Part shown: positions 10,828 to 22,042 of the stretch, piece by piece
Position numbering within the stretch: position 1 is the stretch's first letter
Layout of the letters: each line of letters begins with the position of its first letter
Assembly: GCA_022835595.1 (NCBI GenBank)
Contig: BQUP01000005.1
Coordinates: 558,001-622,000 of the forward strand
Length of the DNA: 64,000 nucleotides
Source of the DNA: Cystobasidium ongulense
Taxonomy: Eukaryota > Basidiomycota > Cystobasidiomycetes > Cystobasidiales > Cystobasidiaceae
Direction of reading: 5' to 3'
Translations under genes and position numbers: made by a program
The notes under the pieces: generated by a model
Seen by the model: only the letters and a program-made list of their open reading frames with translations
Told to the model about the DNA's origin: nothing
Database searches by the model: none

Positions 10828-12484
10828 TCACGCGCCCCACTCTGCAGGGTTTGATCCATCACTCGCTAGTATCGAGGGAATGAACTCTGTACAAAGATCC
10901 GTAAAGCCATGCCATGTTCCGTTGGCAAGCCTGATGCCATAGCCATCGGCTTCGTCTGTATGACTTTGCAGATGCTTCAAGAATTTCTCGACAGGCCTTG
11001 AATCCTTCCCTTTGGTCGCAAAGAATTGATGGTTATTATCAGCCTCCTCTTCCTGCATCCACCACATCCTTCTCCACCAAATCTCCAAAGCCGGTTTGGG
11101 TCCTGCAAAATGGATGAAATTTGGTACTGTATTTGATATGCGGTTTGATGCCATTTGCCTGTCTTTCCATTCTCCTCTTGCTAATTTACTCAATATGCGG
11201 CTTTGTTCTTCTGGTAGATCGGCTAGAAGCTCCCCCAACGGACGAGGGTATAAATCTTTGTAACTATGCGCCATGACTTGGAACAGACGCAAGTGGACAT
11301 CGGGTGTAAGAAGTTGGGTTCCTTTGACTTCGATACGGTCCAGATTGACAAGTCCAAAGATTTCCTGATCACTTCCCACGCGGGTGACATGTACCTTTTC
11401 TTCTATGACACGATTCATCTTTCTGAGACCAGCGGTGTACAGCTCTCTTAACTGCTTCCGAGACCCTATCAGAGCTATAGATCGGGAGAAAGCTTTGATT
11501 AGTAACATTCTTGGCTAATCCAGAGCGTTTGACGTACTCCCCGAGTTTATATATCTTGGCCGAACAGTCTCATATCTCCCCCAAACCCACGATGATCTAT
11601 CGTCCAGATCCGGGTCAATATCTACGTGTGCTCCATACTTTCCAGTGACGTTGATTTTGTCCGTCAAGTCCCCGTATACATCCTTCGGTAATGGTGATTT
11701 AGGCAATCTCATACACCGAGGATGGTCTTCAGGATGCGGATAGCAGTGCTTTTCAGCTCCAATTATCGCGCCGGCATGTTCCGGGTATTCTTCATATTGT
11801 TGAAAGAATACGTCGGCTGGTAACTGTGGCCACACATCGTGCCTGTTATGGAAAAGTCCTGGTCAGATATATTGCTTGAATGCGGTTGCATTCGGGTGTT
11901 CCACGACATACGCATCTATTGTCAAGACAATGTCTTCCTCATCTCCATCTTCATGCAGCCATTCATGGCCTGCTGTGATTTTCGCGTAGTGATTTGAGCC
12001 TGCTGTTCCTCCCCAATTGACCTGTAGCGAGAGAAGAAGCGCGTATCCACGTGAAACTCGATCAGCATATCATTTTAGAGTTGAGGTAATTGTACTCCAA
12101 ACATACGATAGTAGGAGCGCCATAATCGTTGATGAGTAGGGCGAATAGAGTCCTACAGAATCCTGGATTTGGTGCGGTGGCAGGCAGCACTATGTATCTT
12201 TTCTTTCCACCTTTACTTGAAGCCTTGAAATTGTATAAACCGGCGGACCCGGCATAAGATGCCACTAAACTGTGACCATCCTGTAGAGCTTTCTGTATCG
12301 CAGCTACTGGAGCTGATGCAGACACGTTGGAAACTGTGTCACTGAAATATGAAACATTGCCCAGCAATAGTGCAAGCGCAAAGATGGAAATCACGATGGC
12401 TATGCGTGCAGGTGGAAAACGGCTGTTCTGTCTTGCGAGAGAAGCAAGCATCGGGGAGAGGCTTGGCATGGTGAACAGCACCAT
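10828..12484 (-). CDS. PLOD/LH3-like glycosyltransferase, tandem copy C (diverged)
   Basis: Third member of the tandem family and clearly older than the A/B pair. The start is the ATG at 12482-12484 (MVLFTMPSLSP), with a second possible ATG five codons on. A type II anchor (IAIVISIFALALLLGNV) follows a basic stretch. Joined across introns the landmarks read LTIDAHDVWPQLP (DxxD as DAHD), IIGAEKHCYP and YINSGTLIGS; a late NFIHFAGP stretch matches AFLHFPGP of copies A and B. The introns fall at the same places as in A and B. It ends NPAEWGA at 10828. Substrate unknown. Confidence 0.72.
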
Positions 12485-13065
12485 CTAGGCGAAGAGAAGA
12501 ACGGATTGTTGTGTCGAAGTACACTGATGAAGCTTCTATCGCGAAAGCTTGTGTAGGATTGAATGTGTGAATCCAAGGCTTTGGTGGCTGTTTCCGGGAA
12601 GATTTCCTATGCCGCTCTCCGAGAGATTTTCAGTACAAGACTGCGTGGAACGGGGACGATACGTAGTGGTAGGAGTAGAAAGGCGCGTGTCTTGCTTCTT
12701 GCTTCTTGATGGCTTAATCTTCAGATCCTTCTGGAAGTACCGCTCGGCGGGCTTTCTGCAACTTGCTGGAATTAGCAGCTTTTCACGGTGCTTCAAGTTG
12801 TTGAATGCCCGGATATTGACGCTTCGTTTCCATAGCCTGACCTATCTCAGGCAATCCATCCTCAATGAAGAGTCAATGAAGAACTCTGAGCCTGCAGTTG
12901 AAGTGGTCCGTAAAGAAAGTTGTAGCTCATGGAGAAACAAAACGCGTCGATCGCGGCTTTCGACGCGCAGAGCGGAATTCGGCTACTGCAAGTTAGGAAC
13001 AGCAACAGGACCGGCCACATTGCAAATGTACCCTATGTTACAGAGTAGGAACAGACGCACCCGCA
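12485..13065. other. Intergenic, copy C promoter side
   Basis: This lies between the start of copy C and the stop of the DUF202 gene, both on the minus strand. A 178-codon open frame on the plus strand crosses it into the DUF202 gene, but it shows no domain and overlaps coding sequence antisense. Nothing else seen. Confidence 0.45.
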
Positions 13066-13995
13066 TTACCGTAAAACAAGAATAAGACTGAAAGTGGTAC
13101 ATATCAACGCAAGCATCGCTAGTGCTGTGACGACGATGCTTCGGCGTGCAGGGGGGAAATAGTTCTTGTTGATCAGAAAGTGCTGCACACTGAGATATCG
13201 ATGTACAGCTGCACAATAAACAATTATCTCAGCTGTCGGTCACTCGCCAGATTACAAATAAGAGAGCAGACGTACTCACCTATAAGAACGAGGAATGCAC
13301 TGACCATCAAGAATGTTGCACCAACTGGTTTGCCCAACCGGTCATACCTTCTTTTCTCATCTGATTGCCCCTTTTGAAGTGTAGCTAGTATCCGATCCTG
13401 CCTTTCAGATGCGGCCACTAGATTAGCGAGTATTTGCGGGATATCCTCTGCAGGTATTGGAGAAGGTGTATTCGTAAGATTGCTCGCGATGTTCCCAGAA
13501 CCGTTCGGAAGGGTGTAGCGAGATGAAGATAGTCGAAAGAGTTGTGCGATGACTCGAAATGTTGAAAGAGACGTAGACTACTCAGCCTGCCTGGCTTGTC
13601 AACATGGCAAGAAAACCGGCACGCTTACCTATACCAATGGAGGCTAAAGTGATACTCGTCCGCAGCCATGCAAGAAAGGTGCGCTCATTCTGTGTGCACA
13701 AATGAATAGCGAAAGGTCAGTCTGCTGCAGTCCTTGCCTCTCCCCACGTAAAGGGTGTACTTACTGCTAAATGGTCCCTCGCCACCGAGCTGGTGTTCTC
13801 CAAGCATAGATTCTTGCTCGTGCACCAGCTCAAAGCAGTCTTGAGTCTACTACCAGGCACCTCTAATGATTTTGCTCTTGTATGACTCGGAGGCGCTATG
13901 CTCTCGCCTTTTCGAGTTGCTCCTTGTTGTTCGATCTTTTGAGTAGCAGGATGAAGTGTTTGGGTGGCCTTGCCTTTGCTCAGCCTAGCTGACAT
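13066..13995 (-). CDS. DUF202 family membrane protein
   Basis: Small membrane protein of the DUF202 (YidH-like) family. Joining across introns gives the family signature DHLANERTFLAWLRTSITL, then ASIGIG, a linker with LFRLSSSRYTLPNGSG, a second membrane span (GATFLMVSAFLVLI), HRYLSVQHFLINKNYFPPAR, and a third span (ALAMLALICTTFSLILVL). The start is the ATG at 13993-13995 (MSARLSKGK); a GTG three codons earlier is not needed. The N-terminal part is polar. It ends at TAA 13066-13068. DUF202 proteins are found in vacuolar and plasma membranes, some tied to the VTC polyphosphate machinery, but there is no SPX or VTC domain here. Exact role unknown. Confidence 0.82.
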
Positions 13996-14523
13996 GGTCT
14001 TCACCGACGACTAGACATCAAATGGTCTTTGAAATGTAGATGCTGATGCATGCTACGTCTGTGTCCGCAGTGTAGTAGGATACAACAGCCTCAAGAACGT
14101 GGTTCTGCTGAGGCAGTCCGGACTGTGGACGGCAGGCTTGTGAGAGAGCTTGACGCAGGTGAAACAGGACGGTACGGAGCGAATCTAGAAGTGATATGCA
14201 CAGGGTTCCTCAATCGTGTGCATCCAAGTTAGCTCCAGATTGGGTGATGTGGTTTCGCAAATTGGGAGAAGGTCAAAAGGTCAAAGCTCCTCCGCCACAG
14301 CGGCCTGCAATAACTTTCGGCAGTGATCATCATACTATTAGGACTCTCATGTGTTATAGCAGGCAAGCTTATCGGCAATAAAAGGAGATTGGACATTTGC
14401 AACAAAGTAGACTACGCTTCCTCTAAGGCACTGCTCCCCGGGACTTCGTTATTACAATCAGCTAGAGCGACTTCCGACAATGGTTGTGCGATTGCACTCA
14501 ATTCACTGTCTACTTTCCTAATG
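13996..14523. other. Intergenic region
   Basis: This lies between the DUF202 start and the Aos1 stop, both on the minus strand. The short plus-strand frames have no recognisable features. No RNA gene or repeat seen. Confidence 0.45.
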
Positions 14524-16007
14524 TTACGATGATAGTCCGAGCTGATGAAAATCGCCCATGCCGCTTGTACCGTCTAATGTAAAGAAATTAATGACAGGAG
14601 GTTCGCGTCCGCCGAGCGTATTAAGAGCGTCTTGACCCATGACACCGCCGAGGATCGCGCATGTAGGCATGAACTCGGTGTATGCAGTGTAGGCCAATGT
14701 TCTGTCAAAGAGGAAAAGGTTAGCGCTCACATCGCTATACCGTACTGCTGTATCAGTTGCTTACTCGAGGACCTCATGCGGCAGAAGGCTTGGGTCTATA
14801 TCGTGTTTTGGCAAAAGCTCCTTTGAGATAGTCTTGAGCGTTGAAACATCACCTTCACTACTTGGCAGCGATCCTTTGTTCTGCTTTTGGTATTCCCATA
14901 ACACTGCAGAAGCAGGATAGAAATTCAGCTTTGCTCTTCTCGAGGAAATGTTCTGAACCTCACCCAATGTTGCAAAGAGCATCGGGCTGAGCTTCTTCTG
15001 CTTTTTGGCACTCAAAGATTTGAACGAGTGCCGTATAGCCTTTGAGTAAGGAACGAAGGATTGCGTCTTTTTGAACGAGACTTTGACAGCTTCAGTGGCC
15101 GAGGAACTGTCTCTCTTTTCTGATGGATTTTCTGTTTTCTCTCTGCATTGCGAAACACATTAATCAGTTAAAGGTTTGACATTCAATAACGGGATTACGG
15201 TCAAGACCAGATGAACGCACATTATCCATTCATGCTCCAGTAAATCGGCGAAGATGTAGCCATTCAAACCGTAGCTTCCGCAGGCGTAGAACTTCTTGTT
15301 AAGTTTCCGGCATAGATCGTTCGTATTTGACTGTGTACGTGCTATTAGTCAATATAGGCGGGCAGATGTGTACAAGTAAACCCACTATCGTTGTTGCATC
15401 TGAATCGCACAGGATAATGAGATCATATTGGGAGAGTCGTGCCTCGTCTGACAGTTGTTGCATATCGGTAGATGTCACCACTTCTACACGAGGATTGAGT
15501 GCGTTGATTCTGCTTCTTGCTGCTTCCACGCGCTATACATGTGTATACGCCTCAGTGTTCCTGTCGTTCGTGAAGGCGTTTTGAAAGACCGCCAGCTCAC
15601 CTTGGAACCGACTTCCTCCTCACGAAAGAAGAATCCGCAGCCGAGATCCTCTTCTGATATGTCCTTGTCATCCAGTATCGTCAACCTGCCAATGCCAGCT
15701 AGCACAATGTTCTTGCAGACTTCAGTCGCCAAACCCCGAAGCGTGACCACGAGAACGGACGCCGAGCGCATACTACGACGGGAGCAGCGATTCAGCATGG
15801 TCAGCATACCTTTGTAGCTGTAATGGAACTATAACCAACCGATTCTGCGCCTCTACACCCCATAGCCGGATCTGTCGGTCGTATAGAGCCGCCTCGTCTA
15901 GATGAACGCGACCGATCAGCATGCTTCAAGCGACTTGCTGAATACTCCAGCTGACCTTCAGTAATGCCATTGGAATGGCCATTGCTCGTGCTCGCTTCTG
16001 TGGACAT
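14524..16007 (-). CDS. AOS1: SUMO-activating enzyme subunit 1 (Aos1)
   Basis: Regulatory half of the heterodimeric SUMO E1 (Aos1-Uba2), which adenylates SUMO before thioester transfer. The start is the ATG at 16005-16007 (MSTEASTSNG). The first intron must use the acceptor ending catctag, which gives EDEAALYDRQIRLWGVEAQ, the family hallmark. Next come ASVLVVTLRGLATEVCKNIV, the Rossmann GIGRLTILDD, SRINALNPRVEV, LIILCD, and a C-terminal block with GGVMGQDALNTLGGREPPV and NFFTLDG. It ends FHQLGLSS at TAA 14524-14526. At least six exons. The catalytic cysteine is expected in Uba2, not here. A RING protein with SUMO-binding motifs lies a few kilobases away, which may be chance. Confidence 0.92.
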
Positions 16008-16574
16008 GGTACTGCAATCTTCGATGTTGGGTTGAGAACAACGGCTTGCGGCTGGGTTTGTTGCAGACCATCGAAGGAAGCAAGGCGTAAGGGACGCGAT
16101 GATCCAACGACTTCCTGAAAGCAACTCATTCTGCAGCGTTCCATCGCTGAGTCTAGTCCAGCAAAAGACTATTCAGCTAAACAAGGCTAGCTCTACAACA
16201 TGAATCCGTGAAGTAGCTTTCATTTCTTAGCAACATTCCTGCAAACCTGAAGAGTGTCTGCAGCACTCTCGTTTGCAATTCGGACCTCCCTTCGATAGAA
16301 GGAGGATACACCATACCATCTGGGGTGTCATTCTCGTTGGCCGATTTTTACATCTAATAAAGTAATTTCTTCAAACAGACCACTGGCTGCGTGCTCTCAG
16401 CTCGTTCTGCCTAACCCTGAAAGCAATAAGCGATGACAACCATGAAGCTCCTGCTTATCGGCCGAGAACAACTGCCGAACGGTACCACTTGGCAGAAGCC
16501 GGACGTACGTCTGAATGGTTTATGGATGACAGATTACAATACAAGTCACGGTGGCAAGAAGCGTGTGATCTGTC
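16008..16574. other. Intergenic region
   Basis: This lies between the Aos1 start and the stop of the first BTB-like gene, both on the minus strand. No gene, repeat or RNA recognised. It should carry the AOS1 promoter. Confidence 0.45.
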
Positions 16575-17605
16575 CTACTCAGCAGACAATGTGCTGCGTG
16601 CCTCTGCTACTTGACGAACAATTCTGAACAGAGTCTTCAACTCACTATGGCATGTTCTGCAGCACTTGTTGTTCAACGTTTTCAGCTCTATGAAATCCAG
16701 AGCTAGGCGCGGTGGCGGAAGTTCTGTTTCGGAGCCGTAATCCCTGATACGTTGAACAGCTCTACCCCATAATGCCATCGAGGCAAAGGCACTGGAATCT
16801 AACATTTGTAGCCGCGGTATATTTTCCTGTTCTTCCTCCCAGTGGCACGATGATATCCCGCAAATTTCGACTTTTTGACTCTTCATCAAGGAGGCTAGAT
16901 TCTTGAGTCTATCCTGTGTGTCGCCCTTCATTTCAGCCCGTACGCTAGATCTAGTGATCGCAAAGATTCGAGGGGCTCAGTAATGTTATTTCAGCCTTAC
17001 AGCACTATTAATTGGTCCTACTTACCTCGCCAATCTGAGGAATTCGTTGCCGACTGCTTGCATAGCGTAGTGTTCAGCAACAGCGCAGCCCCGCATGATC
17101 TTTACTAATGTAAGACTTTGATGAGATTTGCTGCTGCTGCTAATCCCGGCAGCCTTTAGTACTATTTCCCAGCTTTGTAGTTCGCCCTTCACAATGAGTT
17201 GTGTGCACTCGTTATCAGCGAGTGCCTTTTTGATTTTGTTAGACAGCGATGATACAAGGCCAGGATCCACGCCAGATAGCAGCTTTCTACCTGACGTCTG
17301 TAGAGTTAGTGTATTGAATGGCGGATGCTCGACGTCGTCGGCTGCGCTGGACGGCTCGGCTTTTAAGGACGTCGTGCGCGCATCACTGTCTACACGGGAA
17401 GGCTTAGGTTACGGCATCACCAGCCAGCAGAATCTCGCCAACCAGGCCTAGAGGATGTGTGCACTTGTTGTAGTTGCCGTCCGTCTACGACAGCGAACTG
17501 CAGTAACGGCGAGTTGGTTGCAAGCATGATCGACTTCAACTGCAGCCGCTCGCTTTCCAGGCCATCACAGCCAAAGCGAGACTGGCGAGCTCGTAGAAGG
17601 GACAT
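16575..17605 (-). CDS. BTB-like protein, tandem paralogue 1
   Basis: Unknown function. The start is the ATG at 17603-17605 (MSLLRARQSRFGCDG). The N-terminal block reads LESERLQLKSIMLATNSPLL, which has the spacing of a BTB/POZ core. The middle exon (LLSGVDPGLVSSLSNKIK, then AVAEHYAMQAVGNEFLRLA) is helical and like the BTB-following region of the neighbour. The last exon ends with NKCCRTCHSELKTLFRIV. The neighbouring gene ends with NCCENCKKEVKTLFRLT, so the two are tandem paralogues sharing a C-terminal CCxxC motif that I do not know from standard BTB proteins. The first intron uses a weak donor (gtgcac), so that junction is the least certain. Stop TAG 16575-16577. Confidence 0.6.
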
Positions 17606-17909
17606 CTGATGCGTGTATAGATATCTGTACTCTGGATTTAGACTGCAGAAAGGCAGGCGTGAAGGGAGCAATTGTGGCCCGCCATATCTCAGCGACGGAG
17701 CACGTGCATTTCAGCAATAGAGCAATGTCTAGGACCGAGCATAAAGTTCAAACGGCACAAGTAAACAACGTACGAATCAACCTTGTTGCGACTAGAACAT
17801 ATTTATTCTCCCCAACAGCTTCCTTGCGGCTTGAATCTCAATGGAGGGCTGCACAGGACTTGATCTGAACGTTCTTTTTGTGGACTAACTTACTCCAGAC
17901 ATTACATTT
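17606..17909. other. Short intergenic region between BTB-like paralogues
   Basis: About 300 bases hold the promoter of paralogue 1 and the 3' end of paralogue 2. Nothing else seen. Confidence 0.45.
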
Positions 17910-19000
17910 TCATAGAAGCTGTCTCTCTTTAGCCAGCATCTTCGTGAGACGGAACAAGGTCTTAACTTCCTTCTTGCAATTCTCGCAGCAGTTTCTGGCG
18001 AGAATGTCCTTTTCGGTTTGAGACATTGCCATGTTGGACGAGGGCATATCTAGTGCTTCAGCATAACCTCTCATCTGCTCCTTGGCATCATGCCACAAAG
18101 CACTGGCAGCATTCGGCACGAGTGTACCTTTGCTGCTCTTTCGGCCGGCATAGTTTTTTGCACCGCTTGCATCGTTCCAATAACAGTTACTTGCGTACGC
18201 GTCTTTGTAGTCACACGTCTCAATTGAATGCATTGACATAATCGACAGAATACTTGAAAGTTGAGTCTTCCTGAGCTTCGTATATTCCATGACGGCTTTC
18301 AGAATGCATTGTTTCTGCATGTGCAAACCATTAGTACAGGCAGACTGACTGAGGGTTACAAGCGGTCTCACTTGGAGGCGCTCCACGAGGACGCTCGGTG
18401 GCTTGGAGAAGTCCATCGGTCCGGTTGCCGCCTTGCTTACTGCGCTTTCCCATTCCAGAGCACGTGTGACGAAAAGTTTCATGGGGTGAGAAGCATCTTC
18501 CAACAAAGTCTCCACCGCTACACGGGCCTTTCCGATCCAACTCCTGTGATATACTCGCTCGTCAGGAATGCAGGATAAAGTGGCAGGAATAGAGGGAGGA
18601 CAGGCGCTTACATAGCGAGTAGTATTAGAGAGGCTTCTGCCAGGTGCATTTCATAATACTTAGCGATCTCAAGCGCTTCCCCGATATGTTGTAAGGTGTA
18701 AGTTGTTTTCGGAGGCTCGGTCTTGTTGATGAGCTCCAAGACCAGGCACCAGCCTTTGAAAGATCCTCTAACTTCGTAGAGAGGTTTGCTTAGGTTTTCA
18801 GCGCGAGTTTTGAAGACAGGTGATTGAGCCAAAAGGCTATCAACCTTGACGTTTGACAGAACCTTTCCGTCCCAGAAGGAGAGGTCCATGAGACATTCGT
18901 CGCGACTGACGCGCTTCCACATGAAGTCTTCAGGCTCGCGGTCGAGGAGATCATCTGTAAATACTGACGGAGTCTCCGAAGTGTCTGAAGCGGGAGCCAT
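17910..19000 (-). CDS. BTB-like protein, tandem paralogue 2
   Basis: The start is taken as the ATG at 18998-19000 (MAPASDTSETPSVFT), just ahead of an acidic stretch and the BTB-like core DLSFWDGKVLSNVKVDSLLA, SPVFKTRA, with a later LQHIGEALEIAKYYEMHLAE block that resembles the end of a BTB fold. Three exons: the second starts MSWIGKARVAVETLLEDA, the third KQCILKAVMEYTKL. The C-terminus has RNCCENCKKEVKTLFRLT, matching paralogue 1. The frame is open further upstream, with another ATG at 19286-19288, so a longer N-terminus cannot be excluded. BTB domains mediate protein-protein contacts; the partner is unknown. Stop TGA 17910-17912. Confidence 0.62.
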
Positions 19001-19445
19001 GGTGGATGAAGAACGGCTATCCGGAAGCTTCTCGTTTGGGGTGAGAGAAGAGAGAGTTGCACAGAGTGCACCAGTAGGAGAGGGAGGGTCTGCATCAGTC
19101 TTGCAGAGAAGGGCTCTCCGAATCGGACAACTACGCTTTGCTTTCCATACCCTTGTATCCAAGCGACGAGAGCTAAGGAAGACACAACCCCAACTGGCAG
19201 TCGCTGCCATACTACCGGGGATCGGGAGGTTGGTCGTGTAGGCGACCTGGAGTGATAGTGCGAAGCCAACGGAAAGACCGGAGGGCATTTGACTGAATCT
19301 GCAAGTCAAAAAAAGAACTACGCTTCAGTCGAATAGAAGCGAGTCAGTAGCATTACAATCGCGGAATGTCTCAGTGTAGCGTGTATATATTCGCAGTTGT
19401 ATCTCTTCGTTGTGAGGCGACGGAAATGTGGAATTCCTTCGGAAC
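19001..19445. other. Intergenic region upstream of BTB-like paralogue 2
   Basis: Part of this stretch is an in-frame upstream extension of the BTB-like gene with a mildly hydrophobic beginning, which may be leader or an alternative N-terminus. The rest is the 3' flank of the RING gene. Nothing else recognised. Confidence 0.4.
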
Positions 19446-22042
19446 CTAAACGAACAATTCCCAAGCTCCTTCTCTTGATCCGATCGGTCTACCTAGATCA
19501 GTACCACCTTTACAATCTCTCACTGGACAAGTTAACCATTCAATATCTATCAGTGAAGGTTTCTCCACCTTTTGTTTCTTCGGCTTCGCTTTTGTACTAG
19601 TAGAGGTGGATTTGCCACCTTCAGGAGGGTCATCATCATCGGCTTTAGGTCTCTTACGTTTGCCTAAATTGATGGGAGCGTCTTGTTTCAGGATTTTTCC
19701 TTGTGTATGATCCAGGTCATTTTCATCCTTGGTAGCTTTAGCTTTACCTTTACCTCTAAAACGGCCCGTTGTAGCCGACAATTCCGGAAGAGTAGCATCC
19801 TCAACGGAAGCGTCACTACCGACGTTCGCTTTCGCCTTCCCATCACCCTCCTCGGGTGAAAGCGACATACTTTCGTCCCTCGCTGTTCTCGGGAGGTAGT
19901 TTCCATCTATCTCTCCTTCCTCCTGCTCATCATCAAGATCCGCATAATCCGGAACAGGAATGTTCCTTCTACCTGCTGCTCTACTGGCTCTCGTCGAGGC
20001 GTTAGTACTGGCAGCAGCAGCAGCACTAGACCCAGGAGCTCCTATTCGTATACCAGCTCGTTTCTTGCCTTTCACGTCTGCTGATCCAGTAGCAGTCGAT
20101 GACCTTGACCTATCAACTTCTTCAAAAGTCTCCTTGAGTCGCGAACCTTTCCATGTACCCAAATCACGCTTGACACTTCGATCTTTACCGACTTCGGCCT
20201 CTTCTGCAGTCCACCGCTTGAATCTCGCTGTCGCTACGTCCAAGCACCCTCTGCATATCACATGACCACACACGAGGACGTATGGTCTTCCAGTACTGGA
20301 TTGGTTGAGGTATAAAGGAGTGGAGCATGATGTACAAACTGGCGCTCGTATCGTGCGTGTAGTAGGTTTAGAAGGAGGAGGGACTAGAGTCTGCTTGGTT
20401 TCGAGGGAGTCGCTAGTAATTTTGTCCTTTGCTAGCTCGTCTAATTGATCGGCTGATGTTGCTCGCGTGCTATTGGAGATTTTGCCAGAAAAGAGAACAG
20501 ATGACGAGGTTGACCCACTTCCGTTCGGCGAATCGTGCGCTAGATCTAACACAGGTATGTCTGTATTGGCGTTTAAAGCAGCTGGGACTGACGTTGGATC
20601 GACCTTGAGAGCGTCCAGCTCCAATTCCCTGCCCTTGCCTTTGTTCCGCTTGGATTGCTGCACCAAGTCTTGTGCATCCTCAGCAACCGAGGTATTGCTC
20701 ACGCCCAATCCTGACGTGCTCATGGTCGTGGTATCTATAGCTACTTCCTCCTTATTCGCTGAAAGTGATAGAAGCGGTGCTGTAGTATTCTCTTCTTGTA
20801 TCTGCTCTTCCTCCTCTTCCACTTCAGGCGGAGGAACAATGTCTCTCTCGAATCCATCCTTTCCATCCTTCTTCTTGTTGAAGTTAGGATGAGATTGCCT
20901 AACCGAATAAGCTTTCACCTTCCTCTTTGGTGGATTGCCATGATTGTAATTTGCGGGTTGGGCGTTTAAGAACGCAGTGTTTGCTAGAGGATCACCACCA
21001 ACACCACCGAAACCTAGCATTTCCATTATGTTTTGGAATGCTCCCATTCCTCTTCCTGCTCCTCCTGCTCTATTTCCAGCCCCTCTCAAGCGACGCAAGG
21101 CTCCGAAATCATAATCTAAATCGTCGTATTGATCTCCACCGTCGCCAAAGTTGGCATTGTCGGGATCATCTAAGAAGTCGTTGACAGGATCAAAGTGATC
21201 TATGTTTCGCAAGAGTCCTTCGTATACCGCAGCTTGACGCCTGCCGCCGCGAGCAGCTCTTGGAGGTGGCGCGACTCGGCGATAGTAGTATTCGCCTGGA
21301 TCTGCAGCAGGAGCTCCAGCAGGGTTTCGCAAATTGTTTACGTTGTAAGGATTGTCGGTCCGACGTCTATTGCGCCTCGCATTGAAGCCAGCAGGCGGGT
21401 TGGCATTTGCATTGTTATCGCCGGCGTTGCCACCAGCAGTGCGACGAGCGCGCGCATTTGCGGCTGCTACAGCTGCTGGCCCTGGACCGGCGGCAGCAGC
21501 TCCATGGCGTAGAGGGTCCTCGTTGATGATGCGTAAATTATCGGTCGTAAGTTGTGCTGCAGACTGGCGTCCAGTTCGAGAAGAGGAAGGCATTCCGGCG
21601 ACGTCGCGCAGGCGATCTGTCGAAAGGCATTAGCATGACGGCGAACGAGCTTGACGAGACGCGAGGACCCACCCATCAGACTATAGTTGTCGCCTGGAGC
21701 AGGACGAGCATCGTTGCCGGTTGCGTGCGGCTGCGGGAGGTTCAGCCTGTGCTCTCCGAGGTATTCGATGTCATCGTCTGTGAGGTCGATGGGCGTGCTT
21801 GCTGCGTTGGTGGGATATGGCAGCCGGCGGGCATTGACAGCAGTAGAGCCTGTACTCGCTGATGTGTTGGCATTGCGTGCGTCGAGTGCATTGCTGTTGC
21901 TCGCGGTATTCCTCGCCGTCAGCGACCTGGCCACCAGCGGCGCATCTTCAGACGACGACGACGAGTACGAGGCTGGAGGTGAGGCTGCGGCTGGAGGCGA
22001 GTCACCGCCAGCAGTGAGGTCTATGACTGGTGTGCTGTCCAT
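19446..22042 (-). CDS. RING-type protein with SUMO-interacting motifs
   Basis: Two exons joined by a 56-nt intron (21617-21672). The ATG is at 22040-22042. The N-terminus carries two SUMO-interacting motif matches, TPVIDLT and TPIDLTDDDIEYLG, the second with the acidic flank typical of SUMO-targeted ubiquitin ligases. A long low-complexity part follows (Ala/Arg/Asn-rich, then acidic). The RING ligands appear as CTSC, then CGHVICRGC, then CPVRDC near the C-terminus, with roughly 200 disordered residues between the last two groups (poly-Ala/Ser, a basic KRKRPK stretch). This spacing is unusual but fits C3HC4 in order. It ends EGAWELFV at TAG 19446-19448. A role as E3 ligase acting on SUMO conjugates is inference. 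Confidence 0.72.

Noticed and set aside
6091-12484. The tandem glycosyltransferase repeats as a mobile element
   Set aside because: No terminal repeats, target-site duplications or transposase-like frames were seen; ordinary tandem gene duplication explains the pattern.
12549-13085. A 178-codon plus-strand open frame
   Set aside because: It overlaps the end of the DUF202 gene antisense, has no recognisable motif and no relation to a neighbour.
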